Origin: Actinotalea endophytica
GTDB taxonomy: Bacteria; Actinomycetota; Actinomycetes; Actinomycetales; Cellulomonadaceae
Assembly (NCBI RefSeq): GCF_025717005.1
Contig: NZ_JAOVZU010000001.1
Span: forward strand, 487,091-551,090
Direction of reading: 5' to 3'
DNA length: 64,000 nucleotides
The stretch's first letter is position 1, and each line of letters begins with the position of its first letter. The notes under the pieces were generated by a model, which saw only the letters and a program-made list of their open reading frames with translations, was not told where the DNA came from and made no database searches. The position numbers and the translations under genes were made by a program. Below are positions 45,572 to 54,137 of this stretch, piece after piece.

Positions 45572-46653
45572 GTCTCGGCCTGCTGCTGCGGGCCCGGCTG
45601 CGTCAGGGGTGGGGCCGGGTGCGCCGGGCCGCCGTGCCGCTGCTGCTCGCGGCGATCGCGGCCGGTGGCGCGTACGCCGTGGCGCGCTACGGGCTCGGCC
45701 ACCAGTACCCGTTCTTCGCACCGGTCGCCGCGTGGCTCGCGCTCGGCTTCAGTGCGGACCGTGACCTGCGCCGGGTCGCCGAGCTGGCGATCGGGGTCGC
45801 TGTCGGGGTCCTCGCCGGGGACCTGCTGGTCCACGCGATCGGCTCCGGTGCGTGGCAGGTCGCCGTGGTGCTCGCGATCGCGGTGCTCGTCGCGCGGATG
45901 CTCGACCGCGGGGACCTGCTGGCGATCCAGGCCGGAGTCCAGGCCGTCGTGGTGGTCGTGCTGCCGGCGTCCGCGACCGGAGGTCCGGTGGGCCGCTGGG
46001 TCGATGCGATGGTCGGCGGCGCGGTGGCACTGGTCGTCGCGGCGCTGTCCCCGCAGGACCCGCGACGACGGGTGCGGGCCGTGGCCGAGGAGGCGATGGC
46101 CGAGGTCGCCGACCTGCTCCGGGTGCTGTCGGAGGGCCTGCGCGCCGGCGACCGCGCGGCGGCGCACCGTGCCCTGCTGCGCGGTCGCGCCTCCCAGCCG
46201 GTGCTCGACACCTGGCGGTCCGCCGCGGTCAGCGCGCGACAGACCGCGCGGCTCTCGCCCGCGTTCCGGCGGCACCGTGACGAGCTCGGCGAGATGGTCG
46301 CGGCCGCGACCGCGGCGGATCGTGCGATGCGCAACGCCCGGGTGCTCGCCCGGCGGTCCGAGGTGGTCCTCGAGCGGCCCGAGCTGCACGGAGGGACGGG
46401 CGCTCTGGCCGACATGGTGGACCTCGGCCGGGTCGCGGCCCAGGAGATCGGCGCCGCGCTCGCGGCCGGCGGGTCGCCCGTGGCGGCCCGAGCGGCGGTG
46501 GCCCGCGCCGCGGACCAGGCGGATCCCGCCCGGACGCCGGCGGACCTGCACGTCCAGCAGCTCGTCCTGCTGCTGCGCTCGCTGCTGGTGGACCTCGCCG
46601 AGACCGCGGGCATGGACCCCACCGAGGCCCGCACGCTGCTCCCGGAGATCTGA
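45568..46653 (+). CDS. FUSC-family (aromatic acid exporter-like) membrane protein
   Basis: 361 residues from ATG 45568, overlapping the ygfZ stop. The N-terminal half has about six helices (AAVPLLLAAIAAGGAYAVARYGLGHQYPFFAPVAAWLALGFSADRDLRRVAELAIGVAVGVLAGDLL) typical of the FUSC fold; the C-terminal half is a cytosolic helical domain with many Arg/Ala/Glu. Such proteins are presumed efflux carriers of small acids. Substrate unknown. Confidence 0.83.
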   Translation: MSLGLLLRARLRQGWGRVRRAAVPLLLAAIAAGGAYAVARYGLGHQYPFFAPVAAWLALGFSADRDLRRVAELAIGVAVGVLAGDLLVHAIGSGAWQVAVVLAIAVLVARMLDRGDLLAIQAGVQAVVVVVLPASATGGPVGRWVDAMVGGAVALVVAALSPQDPRRRVRAVAEEAMAEVADLLRVLSEGLRAGDRAAAHRALLRGRASQPVLDTWRSAAVSARQTARLSPAFRRHRDELGEMVAAATAADRAMRNARVLARRSEVVLERPELHGGTGALADMVDLGRVAAQEIGAALAAGGSPVAARAAVARAADQADPARTPADLHVQQLVLLLRSLLVDLAETAGMDPTEARTLLPEI

Positions 46654-46727
46654 GCGGGGCGAGGTTCACCCGGCCCGTCACCTGGCCGGAGTACCAAGCC
46701 CGCACCGGGTCCCGCCGATGAAGAGGC

Positions 46728-47777
46728 ATGACCTCGGGTGGCTTCTTCGAGCCACGCAACCGGGTGGCTGCGGGCCGCACGCTTGTCGTGGTGGCGATGG
46801 TCGCTGCCACCGTGACGGTCGGGTACGAGGTGATCGCCCAGGCGATCGGTCTGCCGGGCGCAACCACGGCGACCCTGGTGGGTGCCACCGTGGTCGGGAC
46901 CGGGCTGCTGGTCATCTCCATCGCCGCGGCGGCCCTGCCGGGCCGGCTCCCGCCGTGGACCTGGGTGGGCAGCGCACTGATCGGCGTGACCGTCGTGCTC
47001 TGGGTCGCCTTCGGGACCGGGGACGTCTCCGCGGGCGCACAGTTCGGGCTGGTCTACCCGGTGGTCTACGCCGCCGCGAACCTGCGGCCCGGAGCGGCCT
47101 GGTTCGTCACCGGCTTCGCGGCGCTCGCCGACGCCGCGGTCGTGCTGGTGCAGGAGCCGCACGGCGGCGCGGCGCTCGAGGTCATGGAGGTCGCTGCGGC
47201 CCTCCTGGTGCTCACCGCGGTCCTGCAGATGGTCGCGCACCACCAGGACGAGCTGACCCGTCGGTTGGCCGAGATCGCGGCCGTGGACCAGCTGACCGGC
47301 CTGTCCAGCCGCCGCCGGCTGGAGGAGGTCGCGCACGAGGTGCTCGAGACGCCCTGCCCGCCGGGTGACTTCGGGCTGGGCACCGGGCTCGCGATCATCG
47401 ACCTGGACCACTTCAAGGCGCTCAACGACACCTACGGCCACCCGGTGGGCGACGCCGCCCTGGTGCACGTGGCCGCGCTGCTGCGCACCACGTCGCCGAG
47501 CCGGGCGACCGTGGCCAGGCTGGGCGGCGACGAGCTCGCCGTGCTGCTCCCGTGCACCGAGCCGACCGAGCTGCGCGGCGTGCTCGACCGGTTCCACGAC
47601 GCGGTCCGGACCAGCCCGATGAACCACCTCGGACGCGTCCTCGCGCTGAGCGTCAGCGTCGGTGGCGCGCACATCCCCGGGACCCGTGAGCCGACCCTCG
47701 CCGAGCTCTACGCCGAGGCCGACGAGGCCCTGTACCAGGCCAAGCTCCGGGGGCGCGGTCGCGTCGTGATGGCGTGA
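46728..47777 (+). CDS. Membrane-bound GGDEF-domain protein (first of two)
   Basis: 349 residues: about six membrane helices (residues 15-175) and a GGDEF domain (~185-345) with [39 protein letters not shown] and [13 protein letters not shown]. The active site reads GGDEL rather than GGDEF/GGEEF, and no RxxD inhibitory site precedes it. The key Asp/Glu and the substrate-binding DLDHFKALND are kept, so diguanylate cyclase activity is possible. The start has only a weak ribosome site. Followed by a paralogue of the same build. Confidence 0.88.
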   Translation: MTSGGFFEPRNRVAAGRTLVVVAMVAATVTVGYEVIAQAIGLPGATTATLVGATVVGTGLLVISIAAAALPGRLPPWTWVGSALIGVTVVLWVAFGTGDVSAGAQFGLVYPVVYAAANLRPGAAWFVTGFAALADAAVVLVQEPHGGAALEVMEVAAALLVLTAVLQMVAHHQDELTRRLAEIAAVDQLTGLSSRRRLEEVAHEVLETPCPPGDFGLGTGLAIIDLDHFKALNDTYGHPVGDAALVHVAALLRTTSPSRATVARLGGDELAVLLPCTEPTELRGVLDRFHDAVRTSPMNHLGRVLALSVSVGGAHIPGTREPTLAELYAEADEALYQAKLRGRGRVVMA

Positions 47778-47861
47778 GAGCCGGGCACGGTGGGGCGCGC
47801 CGGACGTCCCAGGTCGGCGCTCGCCGGCTGCCCTAGGTTCGCGAGCGACGCAGGGGGGTGC

Positions 47862-48944
47862 GTGAAGGAGCTGGTCGGGCCGCGCGACACCGGGGCCGCC
47901 GCCTGGGGCGCCTCGGTGATCGGTGCTGGGTGCGCGGTGCTCGCGGTCGGGTACGAGCTGCTCGGGATGGCCCTGGGCCGGTCGAGCTCCAACGGCGGCA
48001 CGCTCGCCGTGGCGAGCGTGGTCGCGGTCGTGATCCTCGCGATGGTGGTCGGCTTCAGCCGAGCGCCCGACCGGATGCCCTGGTGGAGCTGGATCACGAT
48101 CTGCCTGCTCGGCATCGGGGTGATCCTGGCGGAGGACCTGATCGCCCCCGAGACCGGTGCCTCGGGTCAGATCGGCCTGCTCTACGCGGTGGTGTTCGCC
48201 GGAGCGCACCTGCAGCCGGCCGGCGCCTGGCTCGTCGCGTCGCTGGCGATCGGCGGCGACGCCGTGATCGTCTTCACCACCCGCGCGGTTCCGGACGCCG
48301 TGGGTGAGCTCGTCGCCGTCGGCGCCGTGATCCTGATGGCCACCGCGCTGCTCGTGCACATGGGCGGCCACCAGCAACGACTCACCGAGCAGCTCGCGGC
48401 CCTCGCGAGCCAGGACCCGCTGACCGGGCTGGCGACCCGTCGCGAGCTCGAGGCCGCTGCGGCACAGGCGGCGGCGCCGCACCCGCGCCGGTTGCGGGAC
48501 GCGCCACCGCGCGGGACAGCGCTGCTGATCGTCGACCTCGACAGCTTCAAGGCGCTCAACGACACCTACGGCCACCTGGTCGGCGACGCCGCCCTGGTGC
48601 ACGTCGGGAGCCTGCTCCGGGCCTGCTCGCCGCGGACGGCCACCGTGGCGCGGCTCGGCGGCGACGAGCTCGCGGTCCTCCTGCCCGACGCGTCTCGCGA
48701 CGACGCCGTGCGGGTGGCCGAGGAGATGCTGCGCGCGGTGCTCGCGACGCCGATGCTCCAGGGCGCCGATGAGGTCTCGTTGAGCGTCAGCATCGGCGCC
48801 GGGCATCTCGCGGCCGGCGCAGCGGCCGGGCTCACGGCGCTCTACGCCGAGGCCGACGCCGCGCTGTACCGCGCGAAGCTGGGCGGCCGGAGCCAGGTCT
48901 GCGCCGTCGTCGCCGCTGACGCCGGCCCGTCGGTCGCACCGTAG
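47862..48944 (+). CDS. Membrane-bound GGDEF-domain protein (second of two)
   Basis: 360 residues from GTG 47862. Same layout as the gene before it: about six helices, then [67 protein letters not shown] and [17 protein letters not shown]. It too has GGDEL and no RxxD site. The membrane parts of the two differ more than the catalytic parts, suggesting duplication followed by change in what is sensed. Confidence 0.88.
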   Translation: MKELVGPRDTGAAAWGASVIGAGCAVLAVGYELLGMALGRSSSNGGTLAVASVVAVVILAMVVGFSRAPDRMPWWSWITICLLGIGVILAEDLIAPETGASGQIGLLYAVVFAGAHLQPAGAWLVASLAIGGDAVIVFTTRAVPDAVGELVAVGAVILMATALLVHMGGHQQRLTEQLAALASQDPLTGLATRRELEAAAAQAAAPHPRRLRDAPPRGTALLIVDLDSFKALNDTYGHLVGDAALVHVGSLLRACSPRTATVARLGGDELAVLLPDASRDDAVRVAEEMLRAVLATPMLQGADEVSLSVSIGAGHLAAGAAAGLTALYAEADAALYRAKLGGRSQVCAVVAADAGPSVAP

Positions 48945-48947
48945 GCT
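48942..48947 (+). promoter_or_regulatory. -10 box of the DUF2516 gene (leaderless), overlapping the upstream stop
   Basis: TAGGCT begins inside the TAG stop of the second GGDEF gene and ends seven bases before GTG 48955. Confidence 0.5.
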
Positions 48948-48954
48948 TCTCGTC

Positions 48955-49284
48955 GTGTCGACCGTCGCCTACGCCCAGCTGTGGATCTTCTTCCTGCTGT
49001 ACCTCGGGGTCTTCGTGGCCTGCGTGGCCGCCCTCGTGGACCTGCTGCGCCGGCCGGCCGAGGCCTTCCCGCGCGCAGGGAAGCGGACCAAGGGTTTCTG
49101 GGGCGCGATCCTCGGCGTCGCGACGGCCGTGTCGTTCGTCGCGATCCCGCCGCCGGTCGGGATCGGCCAGCTCGGCTTCCTCGCGATCATCGGGGTGGTC
49201 GCCGCGATCGTCTACTTCGTCGACGTGCGCCCGGCGCTCGGCCCGATCCGCCGCCGGCGGCCGCCGTCGTCCGGCGGGTGGTGA
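48955..49284 (+). CDS. DUF2516-family membrane protein
   Basis: 109 residues, three helices: [60 protein letters not shown]. The block [24 protein letters not shown] is the family hallmark. The protein is widespread in actinobacteria and of unknown function. One base separates its stop from the dtd start. Confidence 0.85.
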   Translation: MSTVAYAQLWIFFLLYLGVFVACVAALVDLLRRPAEAFPRAGKRTKGFWGAILGVATAVSFVAIPPPVGIGQLGFLAIIGVVAAIVYFVDVRPALGPIRRRRPPSSGGW

Positions 49285-49285
49285 G

Positions 49286-49711
49286 GTGCGCGCGGTCGTC
49301 CAGCGCGCGACCCGTGCCGCAGTGCGGGTCGACGGCGAGGTCGTCGGTTCGTTCGACGAGCCCGGCCTGCTGGTCCTGGTCGGGGTGACGCACGACGACG
49401 GTCCGGCGCAGGTCGAGCGGATCGCGCGCAAGGTCGCCGAGCTGCGGATCCTGCGCGACGAGCAGTCCGCGCTCGACCTCGGCGCGCCGGTGCTCGTGGT
49501 GAGCCAGTTCACGCTCTATGCCGACACCCGCAAGGGCCGGCGGCCGACCTGGAACGCCGCGGCGCCCGGACCGGTCGCCGAGCCCCTCGTGGCGGACGTC
49601 GTCGCCGCGCTGCGCGAGCGCGGGCTGCGGGTGTCGACCGGGGTCTTCGGCGCGCAGATGGCCGTCGAGCTGGTCAACGACGGCCCGGTGACGATCCTGC
49701 TGGAGGCCTGA
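49286..49711 (+). CDS. dtd: D-aminoacyl-tRNA deacylase
   Basis: Hydrolyses D-amino acids wrongly attached to tRNA. 141 residues, normal length: [21 protein letters not shown] start, catalytic [20 protein letters not shown], and the C-terminal [23 protein letters not shown] motif that shapes the chiral site. Every family block is intact. Confidence 0.95.
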   Translation: MRAVVQRATRAAVRVDGEVVGSFDEPGLLVLVGVTHDDGPAQVERIARKVAELRILRDEQSALDLGAPVLVVSQFTLYADTRKGRRPTWNAAAPGPVAEPLVADVVAALRERGLRVSTGVFGAQMAVELVNDGPVTILLEA

Positions 49712-49713
49712 CC

Positions 49714-50577
49714 TCAGCCGCGCGCGTCGAGGGCCGCGAACTCGTCCTCGGTCAGCACGAGGTCGACGGCCCGTGCGGAGTCCTGGATCGACGCGGGACG
49801 GCTCGCGCCCGGGATCGGGATGACCACGGGGGCCTTGGCGAGCTCCCACGCGAGGGCGACCTGTTGCGGGCTGACGCCGTGCCGCCGGGCGACCTCGCCG
49901 AACGCCGCGTGCCGTGCACCGAGCTCACCGGCGCTCTTGATGCCGCCGAGCGGGCTCCACGGCAGGAACGCGATGCCGCGTCGGGCACAGAGCTCGAGCT
50001 CGGGCTCGCTGGACCGGAACCGCGGCGAGAACTGGTTCTGCACCGAGACCAGGCGCCCGCCGAGCACCTCGTCGGCCAGCTCGATCTGCTCCGTGCTCGC
50101 GTTCGAGACGCCGGCCATGACGATCTTCCCCGCGTCGAGCAGGTCGCGCAGCGCCCCGACGGACTCCTCGTAGGGCACCGACGGGTCCGGACGGTGGAAC
50201 TGGTAGAGCCCGATCGCCTCGACGTCGAGGCGCTGCAGCGAGGCGTCGCAGGCCTTGATGATCGAGGCCGGGTCGCCCTGCACGTACCAGGTGCCGTCGC
50301 CGGGGCGCCGGTGGCCGCCCTTGGTCGCGACCAGCACGTCGCGTGCAGCGCTGCCCGCGAGCCGGAGCGCCTTGGCGATCAGGATCTCGTTGTGCCCGAC
50401 GTCGGTCGCCGTGAGGTGGTAGGCGTCCGCGGTGTCGATCAGCGTGACGCCCGCGTCGAGGGCGGCGTGGATGGTCTCGATGGCGCGCGCCTCGCCCGGC
50501 CGCCCTTCGATGGACATCGGCATCCCGCCCAGCCCGATGGCCGAGACGGTCCGTTCGCCGATCCTGCGGTGCTGCAT
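49714..50577 (-). CDS. Aldo/keto reductase
   Basis: 287 residues from ATG 50577, preceded by GGAGGG. TIM-barrel NADPH-dependent reductase: GLGGMPMSI, catalytic DTADAYH (Asp, Tyr), LVATKGG (Lys), YQFHRPDP (His), VIPIPGASRP for cofactor binding. Substrate unknown. It converges on dtd with a two-base gap. Confidence 0.92.
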   Translation of the reverse strand: MQHRRIGERTVSAIGLGGMPMSIEGRPGEARAIETIHAALDAGVTLIDTADAYHLTATDVGHNEILIAKALRLAGSAARDVLVATKGGHRRPGDGTWYVQGDPASIIKACDASLQRLDVEAIGLYQFHRPDPSVPYEESVGALRDLLDAGKIVMAGVSNASTEQIELADEVLGGRLVSVQNQFSPRFRSSEPELELCARRGIAFLPWSPLGGIKSAGELGARHAAFGEVARRHGVSPQQVALAWELAKAPVVIPIPGASRPASIQDSARAVDLVLTEDEFAALDARG

Positions 50578-50684
50578 GGCTCGCCCTCCGTGGCTGGGGA
50601 TGATGCTCGTCACTCTGCCGCCGGGCACCTCGTGCGACAACCCGGTGCGGGCCGGGTCTGCTCGTCCGGTGGCAGGCTGGAGGC

Positions 50685-51206
50685 ATGCGGATCCTGGCCG
50701 AGCAGGGTGACCTCACGCGGACCGCGACCGACGTCGTGGTCAACGCCGCGAACTCGTCGTTGCTGGGCGGGGGAGGTGTGGACGGTGCGCTGCACGCCGC
50801 GGCCGGCCCGGGCCTGCTCGCAGCCTGCCGTGAGGTGCGCCGGACCGCGTGGCCCGGCGGGCTGCCGGTCGGCGAGGCCGTCGCGACCGGCGCCTTCGAC
50901 CTGCCGGCGCAGTGGGTGGTGCACACGGTCGGGCCCAACCGGCACGCGGGGCAGACGGATCCGGCGCTGCTCGCGGCGTGCTTCCGGCGTTCGCTCGACG
51001 TGTCCGCCGAGCTCGGTTCGCGGTCGGTGGCGTTCCCCGCGGTGAGCGGCGGCGTGTACGGCTGGGCGATGTCCGAGGTCGCGCAGATCGCGGTCGCCAC
51101 GGTGCGCGAGTGGGCGGCCGGCCACCCGGACGGGCTCGACGAGGTGCGGTTCGTGCTCTTCTCGCCGTCCGCCCTCGCGGAGTTCGAGGTGGCGCTGCGC
51201 GGCTGA
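50685..51206 (+). CDS. Macrodomain protein (ADP-ribose/O-acetyl-ADP-ribose hydrolase type)
   Basis: 173 residues, a single macrodomain of the YmdB type: DVVVNAANSSLLGGGGVDGALHAAAGPGLL, WVVHTVGP, and FPAVSGGVYGWAMSEVAQIA. The Asn/Asp/Gly residues of the ADP-ribose pocket are present. It may remove ADP-ribose from proteins or deacetylate O-acetyl-ADP-ribose. A CAGGCT ends six bases before its ATG. Confidence 0.93.
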   Translation: MRILAEQGDLTRTATDVVVNAANSSLLGGGGVDGALHAAAGPGLLAACREVRRTAWPGGLPVGEAVATGAFDLPAQWVVHTVGPNRHAGQTDPALLAACFRRSLDVSAELGSRSVAFPAVSGGVYGWAMSEVAQIAVATVREWAAGHPDGLDEVRFVLFSPSALAEFEVALRG

Positions 51207-51236
51207 GGGCGCGGGAGGGCCGATCCGGGCCTGCGC

Positions 51237-52085
51237 TCAGCCCAGCAGGTCGAGCAGGGCCGCCAGGGTGCGGATCACGCCGCCCTCGGTGTTCGCCGGA
51301 GCGCGGAACCGTCCGGTCGCGAGCACGTCCTGGTGCGCGTTCGCCATCGCCCAGCTCATCCCGGCGGCGCGCAGCAGCTCGAGGTCGTTGGGCTGGTCAC
51401 CGAAGGCGGCGGTGTGCTCCCGGTCGGCCCCGACCGCGGCCTGGATCATCCGTAGCGCGGCCCCCTTGTTCGTCCCGGCCGCGTTGATGTCGACCCAGTG
51501 GTCGTGGCCCTGGAGGATCGCGTAGCCCGCGGCGAGGTCGGCGATCGCGGGGAGCACGGCCTCGCCGATCGGCGCGACGTCGTAGGCGGACACCTTGAGC
51601 GCGGCGGCCTCGACGCCCGCGAGGTCCTCGACCTCGACGGCGTGCGGGTAGTAGCGCCTCGCCTCGTCCAGTGCGATCGGGTCACGGCCCTCGATGTAGG
51701 CGCCGTGCCGCCCGGAGATCGTGGCGGCGACCTGGTGCCCTCGGGACGCGAGCCGGCGGATCCGGTCGGCGAACTCCACGACCAGGGCGTGGTCCACCGG
51801 TGAGATGTGGAGCTGCTCGCCGTGGCGCAGGACGACCGCTCCGTTGTCCGCGATCACGGTGAGCGCCTCGAACCGTTCGCCGAGCACCAGCTCCAGTGCG
51901 CCGAGCTGTCGCCCGCTCGCGACGCAGAGCTCGACCCCCCGCACGGCGAGCTCGTCGGCGACGTCCCAGAACGACGGGTCGATCCGGTGGTCGCCGTCCA
52001 GCAGCGTGCCGTCCATGTCGGTGGCCACCAGTCGGAGCCCGGCGACCTCGGCGGCGGCGGGCAGCTCGAGCTGGGGGTCGGTCAC
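51237..52085 (-). CDS. HAD-superfamily (Cof-type) sugar phosphatase
   Basis: About 282 residues from GTG 52085, which is preceded by a -10-like TTGGAT at six bases; GTG 52112 is an alternative. HAD motifs: I ATDMDGTLLDGDHRI, II VASGRQ, III Lys in GTNKGAALRMI, IV AFGDQPNDLELLRAAG. The Cof cap domain lies between (~85-195). Such enzymes dephosphorylate sugar or cofactor phosphates; the exact substrate is unknown. Confidence 0.9.
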   Translation of the reverse strand: MTDPQLELPAAAEVAGLRLVATDMDGTLLDGDHRIDPSFWDVADELAVRGVELCVASGRQLGALELVLGERFEALTVIADNGAVVLRHGEQLHISPVDHALVVEFADRIRRLASRGHQVAATISGRHGAYIEGRDPIALDEARRYYPHAVEVEDLAGVEAAALKVSAYDVAPIGEAVLPAIADLAAGYAILQGHDHWVDINAAGTNKGAALRMIQAAVGADREHTAAFGDQPNDLELLRAAGMSWAMANAHQDVLATGRFRAPANTEGGVIRTLAALLDLLG

Positions 52086-52225
52086 CCGCCCATCCAACCG
52101 CACGTGCGGCACTGCTCCCGCCGCGCGTCCGCGGGCGACGAGTCGCGGGAGCCGTGCCCTCGCGGGGCGTGCAGGCCTGTCGAACTCGGCGGGGCGGAGG
52201 TCTGTCGCTCGAGGAGCGGGGCATT

Positions 52226-52231
52226 TACCAT
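52226..52231 (+). promoter_or_regulatory. -10 box of the thioesterase gene (leaderless)
   Basis: TACCAT ends six bases before ATG 52238. Confidence 0.5.
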
Positions 52232-52237
52232 GGCCGT

Positions 52238-52708
52238 ATGTCAGGACAAATGCTTGCGCCCGAGTCGGGTACGCGGCCCGCCGGCCGGGGTGTGATGCGC
52301 ACGTACGTGCGGTGGTCGGACGTCGACCTGTTCGGTCACGTCAACAACGCCGCCTACCTGCGCTACCTGGACGACGCGCGCTTCGCGCTGTTCGACATGG
52401 GCGTGGACGCCGACGGCCAGCCCACCGCTTCCCTGCTCGTCGTGGTCAAGCACGAGATCGACTACCTCGGGCAGCTCGTCTACCGGCTCAACCCGATCGA
52501 CGTCGAGGTGTGGGTCCCGCGGATCGGGCGCACCTCGGTGGACATCGCCTACGAGGTGGTCGACGAGCAGCGGACCGTCTACCTGCGCGCCCGCACCCGG
52601 ATGGTCCAGCTCGACTCCGCCTCGCGCCAGGCGCGTCCGTTCACCGACGACGAGCGCGCAGCTCTGCTCGCCTACCCGGGCGACACCCCGCACCTGCGCG
52701 AGTGGTGA
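52238..52708 (+). CDS. Acyl-CoA thioesterase (4HBT hot-dog fold)
   Basis: 156 residues. VRWSDVDLFGHVNNAAYLRYLDDARFALF is the 4-hydroxybenzoyl-CoA thioesterase motif with the catalytic Asp and the GHVNN turn; HEIDYLGQLVYR follows. It hydrolyses acyl-CoA esters; chain length is not predictable. The leaderless start at 52238 is supported by the -10 box and homology. Confidence 0.9.
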   Translation: MSGQMLAPESGTRPAGRGVMRTYVRWSDVDLFGHVNNAAYLRYLDDARFALFDMGVDADGQPTASLLVVVKHEIDYLGQLVYRLNPIDVEVWVPRIGRTSVDIAYEVVDEQRTVYLRARTRMVQLDSASRQARPFTDDERAALLAYPGDTPHLREW

Positions 52709-52747
52709 GCCGGCCTCCGGGCGGACGACCGATCCGCGCGGCCGCGG

Positions 52748-53368
52748 TCAGCCGAGCAGCGCGTCCCACGCGGCCTTGATGGACGCGGGCACCTCGCGTG
52801 CGTGCCACCACACCGCCTGCACGGGCTTGACGCTCTGGGCCGAGACCCCGATCCCGACCGCGTCCAGGCCCGCGGCGCGGCACGAGAAGAGCGCCCGGCG
52901 CAGGTGGTAGTCCTGCGTGATCACCACGGCGTCGGCGATGCCGAGCTCGGTGGCCCGGCGGCACGACGCGGTGGTGTCGACGCCCTCGGGGTCCTCGACG
53001 ATCGCCGACCCGGGGACGCCGAGGCCCTCCAGCCAGGTCCGCATCGCGGCCGGCTCGTCGTAGCCGGGACGCGAGACGCCGTCGCCGGACACCACGATCG
53101 TGCTCACGGTGCCGGCGTCGTAGAGCGCCGCGGCGGCGTCCAGCCGTCGTCGCAGGTAGGTCGAGGGCGACCCGTCCGGTCGCAGTCCCGCGCCGAGCAC
53201 GAGCGCGACGCCGCCGTCCGGTACGTCGGACGGGCTCGCGACCACCGCCTGCTGGCCGACGGCCTGCACCCACACCACCGAGGCGAGTGCCAGGACCGCG
53301 GCGGCTCCGAGCGCCCACCGGACGGCCGTCCGCCACCGGCGGGTCCGGCGCGGGGCGTTCGCGGGCAC
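52748..53368 (-). CDS. YdcF/SanA-like (DUF218) membrane protein
   Basis: 206 residues: basic N-terminus, one membrane anchor (~17-35), then an extracytoplasmic DUF218 domain with ALVLGAGLRPDGSPSTYLRRRLDAAAALY, IVVSGDG, MRTWLEGLGVPGSAIVEDPEGVDT and VITQDYHLRRALFSCRAAG. The SanA branch affects envelope permeability in enterobacteria. The GTG start at 53368 is next to a leaderless-type -10 box. Divergent from tetR, about 60 bases away. Confidence 0.88.
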   Translation of the reverse strand: MPANAPRRTRRWRTAVRWALGAAAVLALASVVWVQAVGQQAVVASPSDVPDGGVALVLGAGLRPDGSPSTYLRRRLDAAAALYDAGTVSTIVVSGDGVSRPGYDEPAAMRTWLEGLGVPGSAIVEDPEGVDTTASCRRATELGIADAVVITQDYHLRRALFSCRAAGLDAVGIGVSAQSVKPVQAVWWHAREVPASIKAAWDALLG

Positions 53369-53375
53369 GTCGGTG

Positions 53376-53381
53376 ATCGTA
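53376..53381 (-). promoter_or_regulatory. -10 box of the YdcF-like gene (leaderless)
   Basis: On the minus strand TACGAT ends seven bases before GTG 53368. Confidence 0.45.
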
Positions 53382-53400
53382 GGGCCACCGGGAGAGCAAA

Positions 53401-53418
53401 AGTACGAACGATCGTACT
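53401..53418. promoter_or_regulatory. Perfect palindrome, probable TetR operator
   Basis: AGTACGAACGATCGTACT: arms AGTACGA and TCGTACT are exact inverted repeats around ACGA. It ends at the first base of the tetR -10 box and lies 20 bases upstream of the divergent YdcF-like -10 box, so one protein could control both. Confidence 0.75.
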
Positions 53419-53423
53419 ATTCT
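53418..53423 (+). promoter_or_regulatory. -10 box of the tetR-family gene (leaderless)
   Basis: TATTCT ends six bases before GTG 53430 and touches the operator palindrome. Confidence 0.5.
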
Positions 53424-53429
53424 GAACGG

Positions 53430-54137
53430 GTGAGCGAACCGATGACACCCGCCGCCGACGTCCTCGCCCTGCTCGGGGTGCCGCCTGCGCAGGCCCGCGA
53501 GTCGAAGGGCGGGCGGACCCGGGAGGCGATCCTGGGCGCGGCCGTCGCGTTGGCCTGCCGTACCGGGCTCGGTGGCCTCACGGTCGGGTCGCTGGCCACC
53601 GAGGTCGGCATGTCGAAGAGCGGGATGATCGCGCACTTCGGCTCCAAGGAGGCGCTGCAGCTCGCCGTGCTCGACGCCGCAGCGCTGGAGTTCGCCACCG
53701 AGGTCGTGCTCCCCGCGTTGTCGGCGCCGCGGGGCGAGCCCCGCGTACGGGCGCTGGTCGACGGGTGGATGGTCTGCGGCCTGATGCGCCGGCCCGGCGG
53801 CTGCGTGTTCGTCAAGTCCAGCACCGAGCTGGACGAGCAGCCCGGGCCCGTGCGCGACCGGCTGCGCGACCAGCACCTCGAGCTGGCGCGCTCGATCGCG
53901 CGGATCTTCTCCGGTGGGATCCGCGAGGGTCACTTCCGCGCGGACGCCGACCCGGAGCGCTTCGCCGTCGACCTGCACGCCGTCATGCTCGGCTTCTACC
54001 ACCAGCACCGGTTGCTGGGTGACCCGCGGGCGGAGGAGCGCGCCCGTGCCGCGGTCGACGCGCTGCTCGATGCCGAGCGCCCGCCGGCCGAGCCGGCGCG
54101 AGGTGCTCCTGACGCCGTGGCGGAGGCCGGCCGGTGA
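53430..54137 (+). CDS. TetR-family transcriptional regulator
   Basis: 235 residues from GTG 53430. Helix-turn-helix at about residues 29-75 (TREAILGAAVALACRTGLGGLTVGSLATEVGMSKSGMIAHFGSKEALQLAVLDAA); the C-terminal ligand domain (GGCVFVKSSTELDEQPGPVRDRL, ADPERFAVDLHAVMLGFYHQHRLL) fits the TetR_C group that accompanies fatty-acid or hydrolase genes. Its own promoter carries the palindrome at 53401-53418, so autorepression is likely. Coupled by GTGA to the hydrolase gene. Confidence 0.92.
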   Translation: MSEPMTPAADVLALLGVPPAQARESKGGRTREAILGAAVALACRTGLGGLTVGSLATEVGMSKSGMIAHFGSKEALQLAVLDAAALEFATEVVLPALSAPRGEPRVRALVDGWMVCGLMRRPGGCVFVKSSTELDEQPGPVRDRLRDQHLELARSIARIFSGGIREGHFRADADPERFAVDLHAVMLGFYHQHRLLGDPRAEERARAAVDALLDAERPPAEPARGAPDAVAEAGR

